A DNA stretch of 61,912 bases from Spirochaetia bacterium (GTDB lineage: Bacteria > Spirochaetota > Spirochaetia > Treponematales > Treponemataceae): NCBI GenBank assembly GCA_900769325.1, contig CAAGGF010000084.1:1-61912 (forward strand), written 5' to 3'. Under the pieces are notes generated by a model. It saw only the letters and a list, made by a program, of their open reading frames with translations. It was not told where the DNA came from and ran no database searches. Below, piece by piece: positions 50,876-60,051 of this stretch. Every line of letters starts with the position of its first letter. Within the stretch, counting starts at the first letter, position 1. Made by a program: the position numbers and the translations under genes.

Positions 50876-53800
50876 ATGAGTTATAAATCAGTAGATCCAA
50901 AGGCAAATTTTCCTAAACAGGAAGAAGAAGTTTTAAAGTATTGGAAAGAACACGATATTTTCAATAAATCTATAAGCCAGAGAGAAGGTGCAGAAGAATA
51001 TGTTTTTTACGACGGACCTCCTTTTGCAACCGGGCTTCCTCATTTTGGACATTTTATTCCTTCAACAATTAAAGACATTATTCCGCGCTACCAGACTATG
51101 AAAGGCAAAAAAGTTGAGCGTCGTTTTGGCTGGGACTGTCATGGTCTTCCGGTTGAAAATCTTATAGAAAAAGAACTTGGAATTAATTCAAAACACGAAA
51201 TCGAAGCATACGGAATCGACAAATTCAATGAAAAGTGCAAAGCATCTGTTTTAAAATATACTGCAGAATGGCGTCAGACAATTACCAGAATGGGGCGATG
51301 GGTTGATTTTGAGCACGACTATAAAACTATGAATCCGGACTATATGGAATCAATCTGGTGGGTTTGTAAATCTTTGTGGGATAAAGGACTTATCTACGAA
51401 GGAAAATATATTCTTCCGTATTGTCCAAGGTGTTCAACAGTTCTTTCAACCCACGAACTTGCGCAAGGCTATAAAGATGTTCAAGATCAGACTGTAACTG
51501 TTCGCTTTAAAATTACAAAAGAACCGGATGGTTTTGATGATTCTTCGCTTTCTAATGGAAAAACATATTTTCTTGCATGGACTACAACTCCGTGGACTCT
51601 GCCTTCAAATCTTGGTCTTTGTATGGGGCCTCAAATCGATTATGTAAAAATTCTTGATGTTGCCTCAAAAGATTATTACATTCTTGCAAAAGAGCGTCTT
51701 TCTTCGTATTACAAATCAGAAGATGAATATAAAATCATTTACACAAAAAAAGGAAAAGATTTCATCGACACAGAATACGAACCTTTGTTCCCGTATTTTC
51801 AAGAATTAAAATTTACAGAAAAATGTTCAGAACTTTCAAAACAGCCTTGTTCAAAAGGTGCGTTCAGAATGTTTAATGCAGAATATGTTTCTACAGAAGA
51901 CGGAACTGGTATCGTTCACATTGCACCTGCTTTTGGTGAAGAAGACCATAAAGTTTTTTCAGGTTCTGGCATTCCAGAAGTCGAACCAATTGATGCAGAA
52001 TGTAAATTTACAAAAGAAATCCCGGAATACCAGGGTCGTTTTGTAAAAGACTGCGATAAAGAAATCATTCAGCGTTTAAAAGCAGAATCTAAACTTGTAA
52101 AAAGAGATACTGTTGTTCACTCTTATCCTCACTGCTGGAGGTGTTCAAGTCCTCTTATTTACCGCGGAATCGGTTCGTGGTTTGTAAAAGTTGCAGATCA
52201 TCACGAAAATCTTTTAAAGGCAAACAGCAAGATAAAATGGCAGCCTTCTCATATTAAAGACGGACGCTTTGGAAAATGGCTTGAAGGAAGCCGTGACTGG
52301 GCCGTAAGCCGAAACCGCTATTGGGGAAATCCTATTCCAATCTGGAAATGTACAAATCCTGACTGTAAAGAAACTCTTTGTGTCGGAAGCCGTGAAGAAT
52401 TAAAAGAATTAAGCGGAGTTTACCCTGATGATTTACACAAGCAGTTTGTAGATAAAATTACAATTCCGTGTAAAAAATGTTCTTCTGTTATGACTCGAAT
52501 CCCTGAAGTTTTTGACTGCTGGTTTGAATCAGGTTCAATGCCTTACGCTCAGCAGCATTATCCTTTTGAAAACAAAGAATATTTTGAAAGTCACTTCCCG
52601 GCAGATTTCATTTCAGAAGGACTGGATCAAACTCGCGGCTGGTTTTACACTCTTACAGTTCTTGCAAGCCATCTTTTTGATAAACCTGCATTCCAGAATT
52701 GTATCGTAAACGGTCTTGTACTTGCATCTGACGGCCGAAAGATGTCAAAATCACTTAAAAACTACACAGATCCTGTAGAAGCAATTAATCGTTTTGGTGC
52801 AGATGCTTTAAGGCTGTTTTTAATTCATTCTCAGGTTGTAAAAGCTGATGACCTTCGTTACAGCGATGAAGGAGTTCGCGAAGTAATCAAAAACATTATT
52901 CTTCCGCTGTGGAACAGTTACAGTTTCTTTGTAACTTACGCAAACATCGATAATATTCAGCCTGACGGACATTTGTTCGACGATAAACTTCCTTCTAATC
53001 CTCTTGATGCATGGCTTTTGTCCATTACGCAGAAACTCATAAAAGATGTTACTTCAGGTCTTGATGATTACGATTTAAGCGGAGCAGTTGACCCGATAGT
53101 TCGTTTTATAGACCAAATGAATAACTGGTACATCAGGCGAAGCAGAAGAAGGTTCTGGAAGTCTGAAAACGATTCAGATAAAAAAGAAGCCTACGAAGCT
53201 CTTTACATCGCTTTAAAAACTTTTTCTCAAGTCGCTTCTCCTTTTATTCCGTTTATTACAGAACAAATCTGGCAGAATCTTGCAACGCCTTCAGACAAAG
53301 AATCCGTTCATTTGACTGATTATCCTGTTTACAATTCAAAATGGCACAACGAAGAACTTGAGTTTAAAATGGCAACTGTTCAGAAAGCTGTTTCAATGGG
53401 TCGTTCTTTAAGAAACACATTTAATCTTAAAAACCGGCAGCCTCTTTCTTCTGTTGCACTTGTTACCCGTGATGTAAATGAAAAACGCGTTCTTTTAGAA
53501 ATGGAAGATTCAATCCGGGAAGAACTCAATGTTAAAAAAGTTGAATTCCATGAAAGGGAAGACGAACTTGTTGAATACAAGGCAAAGGCAAATTTCAAGG
53601 TTTTAGGAAAAGAACTGGGACCTTTAATGAAATCTGTTGCTTCAGAAATCGTAAAACTTTCTTCAGAACAGATTCAGTCGCTTCTTGACGGAAGAAAACT
53701 TTCTGTTGAAGTAAACGGCAAGGTAATCGAACTTGATTCTGAGAAAGTCATTGTTGAAAGAATTGAAAAACAAGATTTAAAAGTCTTGAACGACGGAACT

Positions 53801-54094
53801 TTGACAGTCGGACTTGATTCAAAAATCACTGATGAACTTAAAAAAGAAGGTTATGTGCGCGATTTAATCCGTGGAATTCAAAACCTTAGAAAAGAATCCC
53901 TTTTCAATGTTACTGACAGAATTAAGCTTTTAGTTTCAGGTGATGATGAGTTAAAATCTGCATTCATTATGTTTGAAGATTTTATAAAAGGCGAAGTTTT
54001 GGCAGAAACAATTTCATTCTCTCAAAATATCGATAATCCGGTTGTCGTTGACGCTGATGATAAAAAATGGAGCATTTCTGTTGAAAAAGTGTAA
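50876..54094 (+). CDS. ileS: Isoleucyl-tRNA synthetase
   Basis: The 1072-residue class I synthetase has the HIGH-type motif GLPHFGHF (about 48-55), the editing (CP1) domain including AWTTTPWTLPSN, GSWFVKV and GLDQTRGWFYTL, and the KMSKS motif DGRKMSKSLKNY (about 620). Two CxxC pairs (CPRC, CKKC) suggest zinc sites in the long eukaryote-like type of IleRS found in many spirochaetes; this type is often less sensitive to mupirocin. I chose ATG 50876 over the TTG just before it. Confidence 0.96.
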   Translation: MSYKSVDPKANFPKQEEEVLKYWKEHDIFNKSISQREGAEEYVFYDGPPFATGLPHFGHFIPSTIKDIIPRYQTMKGKKVERRFGWDCHGLPVENLIEKELGINSKHEIEAYGIDKFNEKCKASVLKYTAEWRQTITRMGRWVDFEHDYKTMNPDYMESIWWVCKSLWDKGLIYEGKYILPYCPRCSTVLSTHELAQGYKDVQDQTVTVRFKITKEPDGFDDSSLSNGKTYFLAWTTTPWTLPSNLGLCMGPQIDYVKILDVASKDYYILAKERLSSYYKSEDEYKIIYTKKGKDFIDTEYEPLFPYFQELKFTEKCSELSKQPCSKGAFRMFNAEYVSTEDGTGIVHIAPAFGEEDHKVFSGSGIPEVEPIDAECKFTKEIPEYQGRFVKDCDKEIIQRLKAESKLVKRDTVVHSYPHCWRCSSPLIYRGIGSWFVKVADHHENLLKANSKIKWQPSHIKDGRFGKWLEGSRDWAVSRNRYWGNPIPIWKCTNPDCKETLCVGSREELKELSGVYPDDLHKQFVDKITIPCKKCSSVMTRIPEVFDCWFESGSMPYAQQHYPFENKEYFESHFPADFISEGLDQTRGWFYTLTVLASHLFDKPAFQNCIVNGLVLASDGRKMSKSLKNYTDPVEAINRFGADALRLFLIHSQVVKADDLRYSDEGVREVIKNIILPLWNSYSFFVTYANIDNIQPDGHLFDDKLPSNPLDAWLLSITQKLIKDVTSGLDDYDLSGAVDPIVRFIDQMNNWYIRRSRRRFWKSENDSDKKEAYEALYIALKTFSQVASPFIPFITEQIWQNLATPSDKESVHLTDYPVYNSKWHNEELEFKMATVQKAVSMGRSLRNTFNLKNRQPLSSVALVTRDVNEKRVLLEMEDSIREELNVKKVEFHEREDELVEYKAKANFKVLGKELGPLMKSVASEIVKLSSEQIQSLLDGRKLSVEVNGKVIELDSEKVIVERIEKQDLKVLNDGTLTVGLDSKITDELKKEGYVRDLIRGIQNLRKESLFNVTDRIKLLVSGDDELKSAFIMFEDFIKGEVLAETISFSQNIDNPVVVDADDKKWSISVEKV

Positions 54095-54986
54095 ATCATT
54101 TTTCAGGGCAATATTTTTATTTTTCTCGTTTTTTCTTTTTTCGTGCAAGACTTCTGTAAATATTTCAAACGAAGTAAATCCTCTTGATTTAATCGATAAC
54201 AAAAGTTCTTTCTATATATCGATTCCGGTTCAACAGGATGTGAATTTAGTTCAAAAAATGATTAAGTCAAATGTTCCTTCTTTGAGCGATAAAAATGCTC
54301 TTGAAATTGCAGAAAGAACTCAAATCATTTATGCCGGATTAAATAAAAAACGCAAAAAGACTGAAATTCAACTTGCAGGAAAATGTTCAATTCCAAAAAT
54401 TGCCCTTTCAAATGTTTTTACCAAAAAAAACGGCTGGCAGACTGAAAATATATCTTTTCCCCTCAATGAGAAAAAACATAAAAATTATTCAGTTTACAGC
54501 CAGAAAGGTTTTGACATTTCTTTTCCAAATGAACATACAGCTGTTTTAGGCCGCGATGTAAAAGAAATGATAGAAAACTTTCACTGTCTTTCAAATCCAG
54601 AAAACCAATCTTCCCAGCAAAAAGAAAAATTTTCTTCTCTTCACCTTCCGCCTCAAATTTATGAATGGCTTTCTGATTCTTCAGAGGTTCGTTTTTACGC
54701 TGAAAAACCTCAGTCTTTTCTTTCAACTTTAACAGGAGCCGCACTCGATTTAAAACTTGTCTATGTAAAAGGTCTTATGGTAACGGATCCAAAAAATGAC
54801 AGGCAGTATCTTATGGATCTTGAATTTGAGTTTAAAAATCCAAAACTTGTGACGGCGGCAAGGGGAGTTTTGACTTTAGCACTCGGGCTTACAGATTCAG
54901 AAGTTTCTCAGCCGGAACCGAATCATCTTTTAATTTCTGATATAAAAATTAATAAAGAACAGCTTTATAAAATTTTAGTGATTTAG
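54081..54986 (+). CDS. Lipoprotein of unknown function, translationally coupled to ileS
   Basis: Starting at TTG 54081 the 301-residue product has a lipoprotein signal (KKCKSFFRAIFLFFSFFLFSC, in part, Cys about 23). GGAG lies eight bases upstream, and the start overlaps the last codons of ileS. The mature part has no recognised domain; DLIDNKSSFYISIPV and YLMDLEFEFKNPKLVTAARG are characteristic segments. The frame is open back to 54042 inside ileS, but the signal peptide argues for the TTG. Confidence 0.7.
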   Translation: MKKCKSFFRAIFLFFSFFLFSCKTSVNISNEVNPLDLIDNKSSFYISIPVQQDVNLVQKMIKSNVPSLSDKNALEIAERTQIIYAGLNKKRKKTEIQLAGKCSIPKIALSNVFTKKNGWQTENISFPLNEKKHKNYSVYSQKGFDISFPNEHTAVLGRDVKEMIENFHCLSNPENQSSQQKEKFSSLHLPPQIYEWLSDSSEVRFYAEKPQSFLSTLTGAALDLKLVYVKGLMVTDPKNDRQYLMDLEFEFKNPKLVTAARGVLTLALGLTDSEVSQPEPNHLLISDIKINKEQLYKILVI

Positions 54987-54987
54987 C

Positions 54988-55632
54988 ATGAAGAAAAAAT
55001 TTTTTTTACCGTTTTCTTTTATTATTTTGATTTTTTCAGCCTGTAAATCCTCAAATGTTTTGATTCCCGGTTATGTTTCTGAGCAGAAAAAGTCTATTTA
55101 TGTCGAATATTTCAACATTGCAGAAGCGTATTGCGACCTTGAAAAATACGACAAGGCCATAGATTACTATAAAAAAGCAATGCTCAGCAAAAGTTTAAAA
55201 TGGTCTTCGTATTATAAAATTGGACGATGTTATGCACTTTCAAAAAAATGGCAGGAAGCAAAAGATGTTTATGAAAAGCTTCTTGAGCGTGATCCTTCAA
55301 ATATCAATATAAAGCTTTCTCTTGCATATATTTCTGCAATGTCCGGGAACATAGAAGAAGCAGAAAATTATTATAAAGACTTATACATGGATTTTCCTGA
55401 CAACGCTGACATTATTTCAAATTACATAAATATTCTTTTAGTCCAGGAAAAATTAGAAGAAGCAGAAAATTTAATTTCTGTTTTAAAAGAAAAATTCCAG
55501 AACGACAAAAATGTCTCTGAATTTGAGAAAAAACTTACTGAATTAAAAGAAAAGCAAACTCCAAAAGAAGAATCAGGCGAAAATTCGGAAAGTTTAACTC
55601 AAGATGACGAAGAAGAAACGCTCTCTTCTTAA
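54988..55632 (+). CDS. TPR-repeat lipoprotein
   Basis: The 214-residue protein has a signal with lipobox LIFSAC (Cys about 19). Three to four tetratricopeptide repeats follow (NIAEAYCDLEKYDKAIDYYKKAM, KIGRCYALSKKWQEAKDVYEKLLERDP in part, SLAYISAMSGNIEEAENYYKDL), ending in an acidic tail (about 188-214). TPR domains mediate protein-protein contact. It starts one base after the upstream lipoprotein stop, so the pair is co-expressed with ileS. Confidence 0.88.
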   Translation: MKKKFFLPFSFIILIFSACKSSNVLIPGYVSEQKKSIYVEYFNIAEAYCDLEKYDKAIDYYKKAMLSKSLKWSSYYKIGRCYALSKKWQEAKDVYEKLLERDPSNINIKLSLAYISAMSGNIEEAENYYKDLYMDFPDNADIISNYINILLVQEKLEEAENLISVLKEKFQNDKNVSEFEKKLTELKEKQTPKEESGENSESLTQDDEEETLSS

Positions 55633-55656
55633 AATTAATTAATCATAACATTAATA

Positions 55657-56982
55657 TCAGGCGTTTTCGCGCAAAAATTCCCTGTATTTTTGAATGTCGA
55701 TGTGGAATCCTATGATTTTTGAATCAGGATCTTCTTCGGCTTTTAATAGTGCTTCGTGTGCTTCATTTATAAGTCGTTCAGAAGAAATTACCCTGTCGGC
55801 TCTTGAAGAAAGTCCGATTGAAATTTCGTTTAGTCCGCTTTCGTTTAGATTGTTTTTGAGCTCTAAAAGAAGTTTTTCACAAAGATTTTCCGCATTTTCA
55901 ATTGAAACATTTGGGCAGATTACGGCAAAACCTTCGTTTAAGTATTCAAAAATCTGTTCCTTAAACTGAAAGAAATTAAGGAGCGTCGTTTTTATGTTTG
56001 AAACTGCTTCATCTGTGTAAATAAGACCGTTGATTTTTATTAAAATAAGAGTCAAATCAAGTTCGCAGCTTCCGCATTTTTCAAGTTCGTTTTTAAGGCA
56101 TGATTGTAAAAATTCATTTTTCACAAAACCTGAATTTTCTGAATACAAATCGTTTTCATTCTGTGAAAAAGTTATGTTGTTTTCTTCATACGGAAGAATT
56201 GTAGATTCGTAAAGAGTTTTGTAACTGTTTTTTTGATTTTCAGTTTCCAAATCAATAGAGGTTTCGAAAGCTTTTTCTTTTTCAGAGTCTTCTTTTGAAA
56301 CTTCTGTTTTCTCTTGAATTTCTTCCTGTGAAATTTCTTCTTCCCCAGAAATTTTATCTTCGGTTTCTAAATGGAAATCGTTTTCTTTTAAATCTTCTTC
56401 ATCATTTGAAGGTAACTGTTTTGAAATTTCTTCTTCTGAAAATTCTTTATTTTCTTCTGCCTCTAATGATTGCAATGAATCTTGTTTTGAATTTTCAGTT
56501 TTTTCAAAAGCTTTTGTATTTTTTACAAGAAGGGCTAAAATCATCGTAATAATCGTCGTAAACAAAATCAGAAGAAACGAATTCTTCCCGTAATGAACGA
56601 CTTGTTCTGGAGAAAGCGTGTAAACTGCTGCAGAAATTGTATAAACATCTGAATGAACATAAAGTTTTTTTGAAAAAGTTCTTGAAAAATGCGAATTTTC
56701 TTCTTTTGAAAAATCGATGTCGAAATCAGGATATGCTTCGATTTTAGAAGAATTTTTTTCAATCAAAATGAATTTAAAATCTGAAAAATCAATTGAGCTT
56801 TCTTCAAGGGAAGCGTTTTTTATGTCTTTTTTAAAAATTTTGAAAAGCTCGTTGAATTTTTGTTCGCTTGAGGAGAGTCCGTTTTTCTGTTCCCGGTAAA
56901 TGTTAAACCCAAAATAAAAAAGAGAAAGTGCAAAAATAGCAAAGATAACCGAACTTAAAAGAATTACGCTGTTTTTTTTCAT
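55657..56982 (-). CDS. Membrane protein with degenerate GGDEF domain
   Basis: The 441-residue protein has a transmembrane helix at about 5-28, an extracytoplasmic segment, a second helix at about 132-150 and a very acidic cytoplasmic stretch (about 165-245). The C-terminal 150 residues resemble a GGDEF domain (LTLILIKINGL, EISIGLSS, LINEAHEALLKAE), but the GGDEF motif is replaced by YLNEGFAVI. Diguanylate cyclase activity is therefore unlikely, and it may bind nucleotide or act structurally. Its ATG overlaps the stop of the Maf-like gene by four bases, so it belongs to that operon. Confidence 0.72.
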   Translation of the reverse strand: MKKNSVILLSSVIFAIFALSLFYFGFNIYREQKNGLSSSEQKFNELFKIFKKDIKNASLEESSIDFSDFKFILIEKNSSKIEAYPDFDIDFSKEENSHFSRTFSKKLYVHSDVYTISAAVYTLSPEQVVHYGKNSFLLILFTTIITMILALLVKNTKAFEKTENSKQDSLQSLEAEENKEFSEEEISKQLPSNDEEDLKENDFHLETEDKISGEEEISQEEIQEKTEVSKEDSEKEKAFETSIDLETENQKNSYKTLYESTILPYEENNITFSQNENDLYSENSGFVKNEFLQSCLKNELEKCGSCELDLTLILIKINGLIYTDEAVSNIKTTLLNFFQFKEQIFEYLNEGFAVICPNVSIENAENLCEKLLLELKNNLNESGLNEISIGLSSRADRVISSERLINEAHEALLKAEEDPDSKIIGFHIDIQKYREFLRENA

Positions 56983-58475
56983 ACTGATTCTATTAACCTT
57001 TCTAATGATTTTGCCGCTTTTACAAGAAGTTCTTTATACGAAACATTCTTATTTTCTTCTTTTGTGCGTAAAAAAGAAATATACGGTAAAAGGGCAGTTT
57101 CAAAATCGGAATTAAAAAATAATTCAGGATTTCTAGTTAAATTTTCGGTATTTTCTTTTAAAATTTTACTGAAGATTGAAAAATTTATATGTGAAAAAAA
57201 CATCTGTGAGTTTTTTCTCGTTTCTGATTTTAATGTTATTATGTTTTTTTCTTTTTTAATTTCATAGCCGCTTTTTTTTATCACTGAAAAAAACGAAGAT
57301 TTGTATTGATTTAAAATTTCTGTGGTTTTTGTGTTTTCTTCGTTTAATTCAGTTTTTGTTCTGTACATTAAAGATGTAAACTGTTTTTCAAGCGGAGAAA
57401 ATTTTGTCTGGTTTTGCATGAAAATGTCATCTAAGTAGGAGCCTTTTGCGTACGGTTTGTTATTTTTAAATGAAAAATCTGATGCGAAAATTTTTATTTT
57501 TGAAAAACCGGCTTTAAGTGCAAAATCAAGTGCACAAACTGTAACTGTTCCGCTTCCTGAGGATAGTTTTAAGATGTTTGATGAAGAAATCTGTTCTGCG
57601 TAGAGGGAAAGTGGATGGCCTGATGAAAAAAAGAGAATGTCGTTTTTGTTTTGTATTATTTTTTCTGTAATTAAAGGGTTTGATGCGTAATCCAGAATGA
57701 AAAGCGTTTTTTTGTCGATTTTTTTTGTAAAATGTTCTTTTGAAATAAACTGACCGTCAACTGAAACTACCGCATCAGGGAAAATATTGTATTTTAAAAG
57801 AATTTTATACGAAGTGTCTGTTGCAATTATATAATTTTCGTTTTTGTTTTGAAGATTTTTTACAGTTTCATCAAGGCTTGGACCTGCAGCGATTATGCAG
57901 GCTGTTTTTGTTGTGTCAATGCAGATTTGTTTTTGCGTTTTTTGTAAAAAAATATTTTTTATGATGTTTTTTTGCCAGATTTTTCCGAAATGAGATTGCG
58001 TTGAAAAATCGAGAGAAATTTCTTTTAAAACTGAATTAAAAAGTCGGGTGAAATCTTCTACTTGAGTTTTGTTTTCGTTTTTCCACGACGGAAGAAAAAA
58101 GGCTGAAAGTTTTTTGTATTTTGCCGGAATATAACTTTTTTTTAAATCGTTTGAAAAATTATTAAAGGTTGAAAAAATTACGGATTTTTCAAGTGAAGAA
58201 AGAGTTTTGAAATTTTCTTTTAAAAAATCAACATCTTCTTCATAGAACTCGCAGGCAAGAATTTTTGCCGATGGAAATCTATTTTTTAAAGCCTCAATGT
58301 GAAAGCCTGAGCCAAGACCGAATACAACAAAAAAATCAGCGTCTTCAATTGTGTTTATAAAATTTTCAGCTTCTTTTTGAGGATTGTATTTTGAATGAAC
58401 TGGTTTTCCCGATTGAAAAAGCGGAATTTTTACTTTATCGTTTGAAAAAAAATCTTTTGAATACAAAATGCTCAT
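56979..58475 (-). CDS. Maf-type motility-associated glycosyltransferase-like protein (DUF115)
   Basis: From the ATG at 58475 the protein has 498 residues. FVVFGLGSGFHIEAL suggests a Rossmann-like N-terminal part. ACIIAAGPSLDETVKNL, IIATDTSYKILLKYNI and PDAVVSVDGQ are the core of the DUF115/Maf domain (about 190-250). In Campylobacter and Aeromonas, Maf proteins glycosylate flagellin with nonulosonic acids. The ATG overlaps the stop of the upstream paralogue (ATGA), and AAGGA is upstream. A longer frame to 58511 overlaps the neighbour and is less likely. Confidence 0.85.
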   Translation of the reverse strand: MSILYSKDFFSNDKVKIPLFQSGKPVHSKYNPQKEAENFINTIEDADFFVVFGLGSGFHIEALKNRFPSAKILACEFYEEDVDFLKENFKTLSSLEKSVIFSTFNNFSNDLKKSYIPAKYKKLSAFFLPSWKNENKTQVEDFTRLFNSVLKEISLDFSTQSHFGKIWQKNIIKNIFLQKTQKQICIDTTKTACIIAAGPSLDETVKNLQNKNENYIIATDTSYKILLKYNIFPDAVVSVDGQFISKEHFTKKIDKKTLFILDYASNPLITEKIIQNKNDILFFSSGHPLSLYAEQISSSNILKLSSGSGTVTVCALDFALKAGFSKIKIFASDFSFKNNKPYAKGSYLDDIFMQNQTKFSPLEKQFTSLMYRTKTELNEENTKTTEILNQYKSSFFSVIKKSGYEIKKEKNIITLKSETRKNSQMFFSHINFSIFSKILKENTENLTRNPELFFNSDFETALLPYISFLRTKEENKNVSYKELLVKAAKSLERLIESV

Positions 58476-60007
58476 AAAATTAAATCCTTTGATTTTTTTA
58501 TAAGTGTACAAGTTTTTTCATTTAAATTTTCAATTTTTTTGTTTTTTTCATTTTCGTCCAGGGTTTTTTCAATTATAACGCTTTCAAGTGGAAATGTGTT
58601 TTTTATGAAAGCACTGTTTTTCTTTTGAGAAGAAAGAAAATCAAGCATTTTGTTTTTAAAATTTGAATCTTTTTTATAATCGGTTTTTTCTATTATAATT
58701 TTCTTAGGATTTTTCGTAATGATTTTTTCTGCACAAGAAAAATTGATGTCTTTTATGAAATTTAGTGAATTTTTATAGCAGAAATTATCAGAAAGCCGGA
58801 AAACTCTTTTTTCAAATTTTTTTGAATTAGATTTAAACCAGTTTTCATAAATTTTTAAAGATTCACAGTTGAACATTTTTTTTGAAAGGCTCGTCATTTT
58901 ATTTTTTATTCTTGTTTCATTCTGCATATCTAAAATTTCAAGATTGTTCGGATTTGCGTGCTGAAAGGCTTTTGACGGATAAAGGTCAAGTCCTGAAAAA
59001 AATACATTTCCGTCTGTTAAAGAAAGTGCAAGAATTAATGCAGTTCCAGAAACTGTTCCGTTTCGTTCTGCCTTTATGGCCGGAATTTTAAAAATTTCTT
59101 GAATTTCTTTTTCTTCCGGGTAATCTTTTTCATAAAAAAGCGGAATTAAAGGATTTTTTTCAAGAATTTTTTTCTGGCATCTTGCTTCCATCGAAATTAT
59201 CAGCGGAATATTGTGTTTTTCAAGGGATGAAATATGTTTTTCTGCGTAATATCCGCCGTCTGTTGAAAGAACTGCATCGGGGGTAATTTTATTGTAAAGA
59301 AGACATTCAAGCGAAGAGGAGAGCGCGATGAGAAAAAAATGCTTTCTGAATTCTTTTATTTTTTCTATGGAATACTCAAGGCTTTCTCCGCTTGCCGTTA
59401 TGAGAATGTCCTGGCTTCCTTTTTTTATCGTGAAAATGTTTTGTGCGTATTTTGAAAAAATTATTTTGTTTTTAAACCATCTTGAAGAAAAATAATTTCG
59501 GGTGACAAGAAGCGTTTTTGAAAAATCAAGCTGTTTTTTGATTGCATCGTGAACTTTTCTTGAAATTTCTGAAAAAGCGTTTTTAGATGACGGCCATTCA
59601 ATAAAAAAGCTTGAAAAAAAATCTTCTTCGCGAAAAAAAGAAAGCTCCATCTGAAACTGGTTTTCGTTTTCAAAAAAAATTGTCTTGTTTTTGCTGTCAT
59701 TGAATGAATCGAATGAATGAGTGTAGCGTATTATCGTAAGAGGAATGTTTTTGAATTTTTGATTAAAAAAATGAACTGCGTAAGGAATGCACGGCTCAAG
59801 GAAAAAAATTCTTGAAGGGCGAAAATCTGGTTTTATGTTACAAACAAATCGTTCAGCTTCTTTTTCCGGGTCGTATGCTGAATTTAATTTTATTCCGTTT
59901 ATTTCTGCACAAAGACTTGAATTTTTTGCCTTAAAAAAGTTTACCGACATTTTCATAAATAAATTTTCCATGAAAGAAAAAGTCATAGATGTGAAATTTT
60001 CTTCCAT
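58472..60007 (-). CDS. Maf-type glycosyltransferase-like protein (DUF115), paralogue
   Basis: The 511-residue protein is a divergent paralogue of the next gene. ILITASGESLEYSIEKI, LIALSSSLECLLYNKI and PDAVLSTDGGYYAEKH align with its DUF115 core, and YDPEKEAERFV aligns with YNPQKEAENFI near the start. Alignment suggests translation could begin at the ATG at 59950 (MSVNFF), because the first 19 residues have no counterpart; no start has a good ribosome-binding site. One paralogue may be regulatory or act on another glycosylation target. Confidence 0.82.
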   Translation of the reverse strand: MEENFTSMTFSFMENLFMKMSVNFFKAKNSSLCAEINGIKLNSAYDPEKEAERFVCNIKPDFRPSRIFFLEPCIPYAVHFFNQKFKNIPLTIIRYTHSFDSFNDSKNKTIFFENENQFQMELSFFREEDFFSSFFIEWPSSKNAFSEISRKVHDAIKKQLDFSKTLLVTRNYFSSRWFKNKIIFSKYAQNIFTIKKGSQDILITASGESLEYSIEKIKEFRKHFFLIALSSSLECLLYNKITPDAVLSTDGGYYAEKHISSLEKHNIPLIISMEARCQKKILEKNPLIPLFYEKDYPEEKEIQEIFKIPAIKAERNGTVSGTALILALSLTDGNVFFSGLDLYPSKAFQHANPNNLEILDMQNETRIKNKMTSLSKKMFNCESLKIYENWFKSNSKKFEKRVFRLSDNFCYKNSLNFIKDINFSCAEKIITKNPKKIIIEKTDYKKDSNFKNKMLDFLSSQKKNSAFIKNTFPLESVIIEKTLDENEKNKKIENLNEKTCTLIKKSKDLIL

Positions 60008-60026
60008 GGAGATATGATTTTTTTAA

Positions 60027-60046
60027 ACCTCTAAGTTTTTAGAGGT
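60027..60046. other. Hairpin between the acidic protein and Maf genes
   Basis: ACCTCTAA pairs with TTAGAGGT. The short T tract on the minus strand makes it at best a weak terminator. Confidence 0.4.
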
Positions 60047-60051
60047 AAAAT

